From positions 1-64,000 of the forward strand of contig JBDVOJ010000117.1 in the NCBI GenBank assembly GCA_039969155.1: a stretch of 64,000 nt of DNA, written 5' to 3'. Below are positions 1 through 8,800 of this stretch, in pieces. Below the pieces are notes generated by a model. That model was not told the origin of the DNA and did no database searches. It worked only from the letters and a program-made list of their open reading frames with translations. The stretch comes from GCA-002733465 sp039969155 (GTDB taxonomy: Bacteria > Pseudomonadota > Gammaproteobacteria > Enterobacterales > Kangiellaceae). Position 1 is the first letter of the stretch. Every line of letters begins with the position of its first letter. The position numbers and the translations under genes are program-made.

Positions 1-1
1 C

Positions 2-82
2 GCAGTGCTGGTTATGCTGGGATTGGGGTTATTTTTATACGGCGACCGAATCAATCGACACATTAGCAAACTAAGGATTTAA
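2..82 (+). CDS. C-terminal end of a membrane protein (partial)
   Basis: An open frame enters from the left edge and stops with TAA two bases before the stop of the convergent kinase gene. Its 26 visible residues are a hydrophobic stretch (LVMLGLGLFLY) followed by a basic tail (RINRHISKLRI), as at the last transmembrane helix of an inner-membrane protein. Too little is present to name a family. The other two frames also run for part of this stretch, so the choice rests on the membrane-like composition. Confidence 0.5.
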   Translation, partial: AVLVMLGLGLFLYGDRINRHISKLRI

Positions 83-84
83 CT

Positions 85-1392
85 CTAATGTTTGAGCTGA
101 ATGGTAAACTTGGCGCCGCCTAGCAGCTCTGAGCGAGTTAACTGTATTGTGGCATCATGCCAACTGATTACTCGAGAGACGATAGCTAATCCAAGTCCAA
201 AATGATCACTTTGAGTTCGACTCTTATCCAATTTCACAAAAGCTCGAAAGACGTTTTCTTGATCCGCATCTGGAATTCCAGGTCCATCATCCTCAATGAC
301 AATGATTAAGGCGTTGCTTTTTTGACGACAACTCACTGAAACTTGTTGCTCGGAATAATTGATCGCATTAGTCAGTAAGTTCATAATCGCGCGCGAAAAC
401 CAACCGGGATCAAGGGGGTATAATGCAGCCTTGGAATCGACCGAGCTAGTAAATGCAATCGCTTTATCATGCTTATCGGCTAACAATTGACAACCATTGA
501 TCGTTGTTTCAACCAGTTTTACTACGTTGACTTCTGACTTAATCAACTCAAAACGTTTACGCTCTAAACTCGCATAATCCAGAAAAGCTTCCAGCATATT
601 TTCCATTCGAGTGAGATCATCATCCATCCGCTTAAGGTAATAATTCTTTTTCTGGTTTGTTTCTGTTTCCAAAGCGGCATCTACACCAAACCTTAGACAA
701 GACAGAGGGGTACGTAAATCATGAGAAATACTTCCCGCTAGCAACTTATTTTCTGCAATTAAATCTTCTATTTGATTGGCCATTCGATTAAAGCTGGTTT
801 CTAATGTTTCAATATAGGAAAACCGGCTGATAACAATTCGTTGACTCAAATCTCCGGCGCCAAATTCAGAGGCCATTTGATCGAGCCTAGTCAATCGCCT
901 AGCCAAAGGAAATGCCCAAATGGCAAGAATCAAACAGAACCCCAAATAGAAAAGTAAGGTTAACCAAATTTCCAATTCAGAATTGTTATTTTTGGACGGG
1001 TGATTTTTGGGAAGGGTGGTTAATACCAACAGCATTGACGGGTGATTATCGATCCCTCGAATAATTTCAACATATTCTTCAGAATCAATGACCAGCCCAG
1101 TTTCCGAGTTTACTTTTTGCATGAGCTCGTTTGACAATGACAAATTTTGCTGCTGTTCGAAAGTTAGATCGATATCTAGAATTTTTCGCCATTTGAGTAA
1201 TTCACTATTCAGATTTTCTGCTGGAACTAGTTGGAGTTGCTGGCTAATACTATTTAATAGTTTGCTTTCTGATGAAAACTCTTGAGCATCAAAGACATCA
1301 ATTTGTGCATCAAAAACTTCATCTAAAAACTTGCCTAGTAGAAACAACGCTAGCAAGGCAGTGACTAGCACGCTCACATAGATGCGTTTCAA
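85..1392 (-). CDS. Sensor histidine kinase, two-component system
   Basis: Inner-membrane kinase that should phosphorylate the regulator encoded just upstream. Two membrane segments (near residues 4-22 and 140-165) enclose a periplasmic sensor region. A HAMP linker (ending AGDLSQRI) follows, then the HisKA H-box (SHDLRTPL), N-box (NLLTNAINYS), G1 box (EDDGPGIP) and G2 box (GLGLAIV). I place the start at a TTG whose TTGA overlaps the regulator's TGA stop, with a GGGG ribosome-binding stretch 8 bases upstream; this gives about 435 residues. The frame is open further upstream, but that part reads through the regulator's conserved C-terminus. Fourth gene of the MipA-DUF3019-regulator-kinase operon. 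Confidence 0.9.
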   Translation of the reverse strand: MKRIYVSVLVTALLALFLLGKFLDEVFDAQIDVFDAQEFSSESKLLNSISQQLQLVPAENLNSELLKWRKILDIDLTFEQQQNLSLSNELMQKVNSETGLVIDSEEYVEIIRGIDNHPSMLLVLTTLPKNHPSKNNNSELEIWLTLLFYLGFCLILAIWAFPLARRLTRLDQMASEFGAGDLSQRIVISRFSYIETLETSFNRMANQIEDLIAENKLLAGSISHDLRTPLSCLRFGVDAALETETNQKKNYYLKRMDDDLTRMENMLEAFLDYASLERKRFELIKSEVNVVKLVETTINGCQLLADKHDKAIAFTSSVDSKAALYPLDPGWFSRAIMNLLTNAINYSEQQVSVSCRQKSNALIIVIEDDGPGIPDADQENVFRAFVKLDKSRTQSDHFGLGLAIVSRVISWHDATIQLTRSELLGGAKFTIQLKH

Positions 1393-2105
1393 TTCTGACC
1401 CCAAGCATCTGCAACAAATAGATATCCTTTCCCCCAAACGGTTTTTATTTTTTGAGGTTTTTGAGAATTATCATCTAGCTTTTTTCGTAGCACGGAGATC
1501 ATTAAATCGAACCGTCTATCTTGACCGTCGTATTCTCGCCCTTTTAGAGCCTTAAACACCTGATCTCGATTAACTGGTGTACCAGCATGGCAAGCCAGAT
1601 ACCATAAGAAATCAAACTCGCTGGAAGAAAAGTCTATTTCAGCTTTATTGAATAAAACTCTTTTAGCGGTATTATCTAAATTGAGGTCGCCAAACTGTAA
1701 AACCTGCTGTGTTTCTTCTAAAGAGTCGCTTAATTGAATTTTATTTCTGATCAAGGATTTAATTCTCGCCAATAGTGCACGCGGTCTAACGGGCTTAACC
1801 ACGTAATCATTCGCACCGACCTCTAACCCAATCACTTCATCAAGCTCATCACTGCGAGCCGTTAACATAACAATCGGAACATTGCTGATTGCTCGAATAT
1901 CTCGACAGACCTGTATTCCATCGATACCAGGTAACATCACGTCTAATAGGACTAAATCGAATTCCGCTGCTTTGAATGCCTCTAACGCTGTGTCGCCTCG
2001 TTCAATATGAGTCACCTGATAGCTGTGCTCATGCAGGTACTCTTGAACCCATTGGGCGAGAGATATATCATCTTCGACCAATAAAATATTTCCGTAACTT
2101 TCCAC
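1389..2105 (-). CDS. OmpR/PhoB-family response regulator
   Basis: DNA-binding response regulator. The N-terminal receiver has the acidic pair (LVEDD), phospho-acceptor Asp (LLDVMLPG), Thr (MLTARSD) and Lys (VVKPVRPR). The C-terminal winged helix carries FDLMISVLRKKL and the terminal VWGKGYLF. The start is a GTG with AGGGAGA 5 bases upstream, giving 238 residues. A longer open frame runs back through the DUF3019 gene but is not supported by a receiver-domain alignment. It overlaps the kinase by 4 bp, so the two are translationally coupled. It probably controls its own operon, whose leader carries a large inverted repeat at 3443-3498. Confidence 0.92.
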   Translation of the reverse strand: MESYGNILLVEDDISLAQWVQEYLHEHSYQVTHIERGDTALEAFKAAEFDLVLLDVMLPGIDGIQVCRDIRAISNVPIVMLTARSDELDEVIGLEVGANDYVVKPVRPRALLARIKSLIRNKIQLSDSLEETQQVLQFGDLNLDNTAKRVLFNKAEIDFSSSEFDFLWYLACHAGTPVNRDQVFKALKGREYDGQDRRFDLMISVLRKKLDDNSQKPQKIKTVWGKGYLFVADAWGQN

Positions 2106-2127
2106 GTTTGTCTCCCTATAGCAGGTA

Positions 2128-2550
2128 CTAAAAAACACGCCAGCGAGTGCGCCGTTTTTTGGAGTTATGTACCCAACTGACTTTAATAGTAGATACCGCA
2201 ATAGTTTGTTGATTATCAACACTTACCAATTCAAGCTGTTCATCTTCGCTGGATGCGAAAATATATTTAAAATTCCCTAAACGAGCGCCTTGCCAACAAT
2301 TGATCTGTAGTTTGTCAGATAATCTTCTTAAACAATAACTACCCTTTTTAGACGTAGACCACTCAACTTTGATATTGGCAAAACACTTTCTGCCCTTACG
2401 TAAAGCGACACACTTATTGGGCACTAATTTCAGGGCTTTAATTGAGTGTTTTTCATCTCTTTCGGCACTGAATGCTGTTGCAATCAAAAGATTGCTAACC
2501 ACAACAATGCTCCCTGCAATTTTAAGCAATCCTCTGCCATTAAAACACAT
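2128..2550 (-). CDS. DUF3019 family secreted protein
   Basis: A 140-residue protein with an N-terminal signal-like hydrophobic segment (residues 8-28) ending near AFSAE. The mature part has the DUF3019 pattern: LVPNKCVALRKGRKC, a W-S-T step, SYCLRR, then INCWQG, giving four conserved cysteines that could form two disulfides in the periplasm. No biochemical function is known to me. It overlaps the end of the MipA/OmpV gene by 11 bp and precedes the response regulator by 22 bp. This order of MipA, DUF3019, regulator and kinase recurs in marine gammaproteobacteria, so the protein is likely an envelope partner or target of the two-component system. Confidence 0.8.
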   Translation of the reverse strand: MCFNGRGLLKIAGSIVVVSNLLIATAFSAERDEKHSIKALKLVPNKCVALRKGRKCFANIKVEWSTSKKGSYCLRRLSDKLQINCWQGARLGNFKYIFASSEDEQLELVSVDNQQTIAVSTIKVSWVHNSKKRRTRWRVF

Positions 2551-3430
2551 AGGAGAATCCTAATAAGACAGAAGAAAGATTATCGTTGACTACAAGAGGA
2601 CTATTTTTTATGTTGCTACTTAAAAACGTATGCTCGAGCGCAATTTCAAACACCCAACTCTCAGATATAGGAGTTTGAGCTGAAATTTCAAAATCTACCG
2701 TATAGCCAGCCCCCGTAGAGTAAGCGAATAGTTCATCGGTTAGTTCAAAGTCTTTCAGACCAACATTGTAATTAATTACTTTGCTCGAATACCATGTGGC
2801 TCCCAAGCCATAAGTTAGATCCCAGTTTCGAATTGCAGCAGTTCTCCCCAAGTAACCTTCGACTACAAAACTCTGATGAGAGTTATTTAGAATATCGTAA
2901 GCAGCTTCAAGTGAGTAATAAGTATCGCTTTCCCAATTACTGTATCTAACTCCTAACAATTCGTCGTCTTTACGAGTTTGTAAATTAACGAGTTCTGGGA
3001 TCTCTTTTTCATCTTTGTCGGTTTTATCGATAGCAGGCGAATAATGCCCCCAGACTAAATCAAGTCCTTCGGCTTCACTTTCCCATAAATGGTAACCGAG
3101 ATAAAATCGGCCCAAAACTCCGCTAATTCGATTTCTGGCATTCGATTCAACGAACCAATCATTGTACTCTCCATCAAAAGTCACGGCGAGAACGGGAACA
3201 TATCCAATCTCGTTTTCCAGATAAAGTTGAGATTGATATCCAGCACCGACAATTGCCTTAAACTCATAGAAGTTATTCGACTCTTGCTGCTCTGAAACGG
3301 ATTGATCTGCTTCGCTGTTAACCGAGGCATTGGATTGAGGTTCCGTTTCGGCCGCTTGGGTAGAGAAAGGTATAGCAATATTAGATATGACCAGTAATAT
3401 GGCGATCAATGAAGTTTCTTTGAAAAACAT
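2540..3430 (-). CDS. MipA/OmpV family outer-membrane protein
   Basis: A 296-residue protein with a signal peptide (cleavage near TQAAE), a low-complexity acidic/Gln-Ser linker, then a beta-rich barrel with alternating aromatic strands ending in FSYVF. The terminal Phe is typical of BAM substrates. The GAGYQS opening strand and the DDELLGVRYSNWESDTYYSLEAAYD region fit the MipA/OmpV family (MltA-interacting scaffolds and outer-membrane porin-like proteins). It is first in the operon with DUF3019 and the two-component genes, so the barrel is likely a regulated envelope product of that system. The ribosome-binding site is weak. Confidence 0.82.
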   Translation of the reverse strand: MFFKETSLIAILLVISNIAIPFSTQAAETEPQSNASVNSEADQSVSEQQESNNFYEFKAIVGAGYQSQLYLENEIGYVPVLAVTFDGEYNDWFVESNARNRISGVLGRFYLGYHLWESEAEGLDLVWGHYSPAIDKTDKDEKEIPELVNLQTRKDDELLGVRYSNWESDTYYSLEAAYDILNNSHQSFVVEGYLGRTAAIRNWDLTYGLGATWYSSKVINYNVGLKDFELTDELFAYSTGAGYTVDFEISAQTPISESWVFEIALEHTFLSSNIKNSPLVVNDNLSSVLLGFSYVF

Positions 3431-3442
3431 CCGAGCAGGATT

Positions 3443-3498
3443 CCAGTTTGCTACCTATAACTTAATATAGTCTTAATTAAGTGATAATAGCAAACTGG
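3443..3498. promoter_or_regulatory. Concentric double inverted repeat at the mipA-operon promoter
   Basis: Outer arms CCAGTTTGCTA (3443-3453) and TAGCAAACTGG (3488-3498) are a perfect 11-bp inverted repeat. Nested inside are CTTAAT (3461-3466) and ATTAAG (3476-3481) about the same centre, near 3471. Read on the minus strand, a TTGCTA -35 and a TATATT -10 with an 18-bp spacer lie within it, 13-70 bp before the MipA start. It is therefore a candidate operator, possibly for the operon's own regulator, or a leader hairpin. Confidence 0.5.
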
Positions 3499-3588
3499 CA
3501 ATCGGATGGCCGCAGGAAGGTGTAGCTAAATTGTCAGAATTTGTAGCTTTCAATAATCCAGTATTTGTGATCTTTCCTTGCAGCGCTG

Positions 3589-5682
3589 TTAAAAGTGGAG
3601 TTTAAATCCAACCGACGGAAACTGTTCAATACCGCGCTCTTCTGCGATAACAAAATCTTCCAAGGTCTCGTTCCCGTCTGGCGCAAAGTGATAGCCCTCG
3701 ACATTTTCATGGCCCAGTGCGTTGATTAGCGCAAACGTCCAAGCCGCATCCAGACCAAAAACTTGATATTGATACTCAGCCTGTAAATCCAGTCGATGAT
3801 AGGTAGGCAGGGTCTTTGAATTTAGCTCTCCGTAAACAGGCAAGTAGTGACCATCGTGAAACTCGTTAGGTCTAAGTCCTACAATTGGCGTATATTTTTG
3901 GCCACTTCTTACAGTCAGTCTGGCACCAAAATTCCAACGCTCATTCAATTCATAATTGCCAACAATATTGAGTATCAACGGAGTGTCGAGGTAGTAGTCT
4001 TCGGTCACACCGGTGCGGTCATTAGTTCTTTCTGATTTAGACCAGCTTAATGACGCCCAACCATACCAACCATCGGCAAGATCCCGCTCTACCAAAAACT
4101 CAACACCATGAGCATTTCCAGACATCTCGTTAGTGTAATGAATGTCATAGTCTGGATCATCCTCTGCTAGAGCCAAAGGCAGTTCACTCATATTCTTACG
4201 ATAAACGTCAATTCCAGCTTGCCAAACAGACTGAAAACGATATTTTGCACCAACAGAAAAATGCTCAGCTCGGGGCGATTTAATATTGGGATTACCTAAT
4301 ATTCGCACCGCAGTTTCGGCATCGGGAAATCGAGTATACTGGCCAGCTTTGGCGTTCAATGAAAATTGAGAATCTAAAAACCACTCGATCGCAAAACGTG
4401 GCATAACAAATTTTTCTTCGGTGTAATCGTTATATTCACCGCGTAGTCCTACATCAAGGGCGATACTGTTAGTAACTTTCCATTGGTTACTGATATAAGC
4501 GGCATTAGTTTTTTGTAGCAAGCTGGTAGAGTCTTGAATCCTATCGCCGCGTTGTGCTTCACAATCTTGCTGATGATCGGTACAAAAATAAGGGATAACA
4601 TCAAAAGCATAAGTGAAATCAAATTCTCTTACTTCCATACCCAAAGTAAGTTTATGATCTTTGAACCAATTTTTTTGATAATAGCCTCGAAAGAATGTTT
4701 CTTTATACTGTTGGTCAATAAACTGACCGTCGCCAAAGGTTAGCAGATTAGTGTTATCTAACTTAGATACGCCTAAACTCCAATATCCTCCGTTCTCAGA
4801 AAACAGCTCCCAGCGAGCCCCTACACTATCAAAGCTATCATCGTAGTAAAGATCACCAGCTATTTCAGGATCGGCTCTTCCTTCCTCGGAGGCCTCAGAG
4901 ATATTACCTCGGGTATAATCGCCTGCACCCGCGGCTGTCAGGGTAAACTTTTGATTATCACCAATTAACCACTGATATTTAAATTGATAATCATCAGATT
5001 GGGGTGCTTCAAAAAATGTAATGCCTTCCTCATCTTCTTCATCTTCTTTGATATAAAGATGAAGTAGACTCTTTCGATAGGACGCATAAAAAGCCTGATT
5101 ATCACCCAGCCCTGATTCCACTAAAATACCAGTTTTCAGCAAACTCCAATCAAAAGTCCCGGCTAACTCTTGGTTTCTCGGATCTCTCAGTGAGACGTCA
5201 ACAATACCACCAGTGGCTTCACCAAATTGAGCGCCAAATCCGGCTGGATAAAGGTCAAATTTTTGCACCAAGTTTTCATTAAAAATACTCGTTCCAAAGG
5301 CGTGAAATACATAACCTGCAGGCATAAAATCGATATAATAAGCATTATCGTCAGGCGACGAGCCTCTAATTGCTGGCTCTCCACCGTAATCGCCACCGGC
5401 AATCACCACGCCAGGCAAGCTATATACTGCACTTAAAGGATCACCGTCGATACCCGGAACCTTCAGAAGTTTCTTGGTATCTTCGTCTACTTCTGTAATC
5501 GCTCTATTTCTAGAGCCAATGACTTTAACCACTTCGCCTTGGACATCTTTGTCCGTAGAATCAGATTCATCAGTTTGTGTTGCATTATCTGCATTGGTTG
5601 CGCTCGAAATTACCAAAGCCATTATTAGTAGGCACTTATTGATAAGCCTACTATAAATCTTTTGATCTAAATTACTACTCAT
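3589..5682 (-). CDS. TonB-dependent receptor
   Basis: Outer-membrane active-transport receptor of about 697 residues; its substrate is unknown. A signal peptide (ALVISSATNA) is followed by a TonB-box-like VVKVIGSR, a plug domain (SAVYSLPGVVIAGGDYGGEPAIRGSSPDD, in two segments; QFGEATGGIVDV) and a 22-strand-type barrel ending in GFKLHF. A short barrel loop has a Cys pair (FCTDHQQDCEA). I chose the ATG with AAAGG 7 bases upstream over an earlier frame start. It lies downstream of the giant hybrid kinase gene and may belong to the same regulon. No Fur box was seen upstream. Confidence 0.9.
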   Translation of the reverse strand: MSSNLDQKIYSRLINKCLLIMALVISSATNADNATQTDESDSTDKDVQGEVVKVIGSRNRAITEVDEDTKKLLKVPGIDGDPLSAVYSLPGVVIAGGDYGGEPAIRGSSPDDNAYYIDFMPAGYVFHAFGTSIFNENLVQKFDLYPAGFGAQFGEATGGIVDVSLRDPRNQELAGTFDWSLLKTGILVESGLGDNQAFYASYRKSLLHLYIKEDEEDEEGITFFEAPQSDDYQFKYQWLIGDNQKFTLTAAGAGDYTRGNISEASEEGRADPEIAGDLYYDDSFDSVGARWELFSENGGYWSLGVSKLDNTNLLTFGDGQFIDQQYKETFFRGYYQKNWFKDHKLTLGMEVREFDFTYAFDVIPYFCTDHQQDCEAQRGDRIQDSTSLLQKTNAAYISNQWKVTNSIALDVGLRGEYNDYTEEKFVMPRFAIEWFLDSQFSLNAKAGQYTRFPDAETAVRILGNPNIKSPRAEHFSVGAKYRFQSVWQAGIDVYRKNMSELPLALAEDDPDYDIHYTNEMSGNAHGVEFLVERDLADGWYGWASLSWSKSERTNDRTGVTEDYYLDTPLILNIVGNYELNERWNFGARLTVRSGQKYTPIVGLRPNEFHDGHYLPVYGELNSKTLPTYHRLDLQAEYQYQVFGLDAAWTFALINALGHENVEGYHFAPDGNETLEDFVIAEERGIEQFPSVGFKLHF

Positions 5683-5788
5683 ACTATCGCCTTTCGTTTT
5701 TTCCATTAATAGAACTGATAGAACCATTATGTAACGGATGAGCAGTAAATAATGTATTGGATTTGTAGACTAAATGTAGAACGAAGTG

Positions 5789-5812
5789 GCAATTGACATA
5801 ATAGACAATTGC
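5789..5812. promoter_or_regulatory. Inverted repeat upstream of the TonB-dependent receptor
   Basis: GCAATTG and CAATTGC are perfect 7-bp arms around a 10-bp A+T-rich centre, about 107 bp before the receptor start. No U-run follows on either strand, so it is more likely a regulator site than a terminator for the kinase gene that ends at 5870. Confidence 0.35.
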
Positions 5813-5869
5813 TCAAAGACTCGTTTTACCTTTAAAGATTAATTAATCGATGGTTAGACGGGCTTTTGG

Positions 5870-8800
5870 CTAGTTGACTAGCTTTGCTTCTATTTGACCA
5901 ATGAGTGCGATTGCGTCCTCAGTTTCAAATTGTAAAATGAGATTCTTAAGCTCTCTCATTTCCGTTTGAATTAAGGAACTGTCATATTGAACATCACAAT
6001 AGCTGACTTCGTCAGGAGAAATATAGGCGCCTTCGGCAAGCGCCTGTTTAGTTTCAGAGAGAGCGGTTAGTACGGCGTTGTTTGACATTTTTTCGAGATT
6101 GCTATCTTTCTCGGTATTAGCGTCGGTATACCTTTCGAACAGCTCGATGACTTCTTCAAAATGGCTGTTGAGCTGTACAAATGTTTCTTGATATTCTTCA
6201 GAACGCTGCTGTTTGGCTAATTCCTCAAGCTCTAATGCCGATTGCTGTACTCGCAGAGCACTTAGATTAGCAGCACCGCCCTTTATAGTATGCGCCAAGT
6301 GCCTTACTTTCTCTGAATCCATATTGATACAAGCACTTTCCAATTCATCAACTTGCTTTGGCGAACTTTTAAGAAACATGGCTATTAAGCTACGCATTAG
6401 TTTTTCTTTACCCAATGATCGCTTTAGTAATGCTTGCTCATCCCAAATAAGATTAGATTTATCCTCGTTATTATCGCTCATACTTATTACCTTACTTTTA
6501 TCTTTATGCTGATCTATCGAGTAACCAATTGGTTTAAACCAAATCAGCAACTTTTCAATCATCTTTATCGGTTCGATTGGTTTACTAACATATTCGTTCA
6601 TTCCAGACTGAAGGCATTTCTCTTTGTCTTCTTTCATTGCGTTAGCAGTAATCGCCACTATAGGAATTTCTATATATCTTATTCCAGCTTCACCATTTCT
6701 AATTAATTGACTTGCTGTGTAGCCGTCCATTCTTGGCATCTGGCAATCCATAAACAAAATGGAATAGGGGTCATCTTCGCTAGACATGTTGAGTAAGTCA
6801 ATGGCTTCCTGGCCATCTTCAGCGATATCCGCATTTAGCCCCAGTTCACTTAGTATACCTCGCGCTACTTCTTGATTAACTTGATTGTCCTCTACCAATA
6901 GGATTCTAAGATTACTTTCCCATTGTAAATTTCTCGAGCCGATGTTTTCTAAGAGCGAATGGCCTTCTCCCAATTCAAATCGCGTCATAGAGTAATCCAT
7001 ATTATTTGCTAAGGAATCGTCATCTTGGACAGCATTTAAAGTGGTTAACAAATCAATCGTAGTAGCTGGCTTCGGAAAATAGTTGGTACAACCCAACTTT
7101 TCCAATTCTCGATCGTCTTTATAACTCATCGGTGTCATCATCACCAATTTTAACGAATTAAACCTTGTATCAGAACGAATGAGTTTAACCAGTTCAAGAC
7201 CATTGGTATCTGGCATATTCATATCGGCGAGGATTAAGTCGAATGGTGGTTGCGTTCCTTCTTTGGAATTCTCATCCAATAATTTCATTACCTCACTTGA
7301 TGAATTGACTCCTTTTACTTGTGCCCCCCAATGAGCGAGTTGTTTGGCAACTACCTGACAATTGGTTGGATTATCATCAACTAACAGAATTCTTAGATCA
7401 GAAACATCATGACTTGGTTTTATCGTTTTCGCCCCAGTAACTTTTTCCAAAGTAACATTAAACTTAAAGCGGCTACCTTGGCCTTCAAGGCTATCAAGCT
7501 CAACATCACCACCCATCATCAAGCATAGCTTTTTAACAATTGAAAGACCTAACCCAGTCCCACCATACTTTCTTGTCGTCGATGTGTCGGCCTGACTAAA
7601 TAAGTCAAAAAGGGTTTTTTGCTTGTTTTTGGGGACACCGATACCGGTATCAGCAACGACACATTGAAAATCTAGCTTGCCATTGTCTAATTCTTTTAGA
7701 GAAGCGCTGATTAGAATTTCCCCTTCGTCGGTAAACTTTATCGCATTGCCAACCAAATTAGTTAAGATTTGCCTGATTCTGCTGGGATCACCTTTGACTA
7801 AAGGCACTTCAACCTCAGTCAGGTCAAGAATAAACTCGAGCCCTTTTTCCTGAGATTTAAGGGCGAGCGATTCAGAAAGTTCTCCAAACATTTTCCGAAT
7901 ATCAAATTGAATAATTTCTAATTCAAGTTTTCCTGCATCAACTTTGGAAAAATCTAGGATATCGTTAATTAGCGATAGCAACGATTGTGCACTCGATTGA
8001 GCAATGCTTGCCTTTCGTCTTTGCTCCTCCGTCATATTGGTGTTCAGCAATAAACCAAGCATACCAAGTACTCCATTCATCGGCGTTCTGATTTCGTGAC
8101 TCATGCTTGCTAAAAATTCACTTTTAAGCTTGCTTGATTCCTCTGCTTGCTTCCTCGCAAAATCAAGCTCTTGTTTAACTTGTTCATTTAGCAGAGTGAG
8201 TGCAACCATCTCAGAAATATCTTTTAGCAACGCTGTTTTTTCATCAACTTCCAAAATGGGGTGTTCTATGATTAAGAATATAACACCCAAAGCCTGTTTT
8301 CGTTTATTGACTGGGTCGATAACAGGAACAGCATAAGAGTGTTCTTCTACTTGATCGAGATCGGTCTCTTTGTTTGTGTTGTTAGATTTAACTAACTCAA
8401 TTTGTTGCTTTAACCCAGCTTGCCCCACTAGTCCTTCGCCAAAGTTTATTGAAGAATTACTCATTAAAAATTCTTCATCAAGGTATCCAATATATTCAAA
8501 AAGCTCTAGTTGGTTAGTTTTCTTGTTTTGCAAGTAGATACCTGCCTTAGTTAGAACTTCATTGTGAGCTAGACTTAGCAGTGACATCAAAGTGCTACTC
8601 ATTTTGGTAGCCAGCGAACCATTTGAAGAGAGAACCGCCGAAATATCTAACTTAATTTTTGCGGCATGCAAGGCTCGCTGTTGGATTTTACTGGCTCGAA
8701 CTCTGCTAGTAATATCGCGAAAACTCCATACTCGATAGAGTTTATTTTCACCGATTTGCATTGGCCTGGATACCATTTCGACAACTCGACCATCTAAGAA

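Noticed and set aside
2106..2222. Upstream extension of the response regulator to 277 residues
   Set aside because: It runs through the DUF3019 gene, and the GTG at 2105 has a strong ribosome-binding site directly before the receiver domain.
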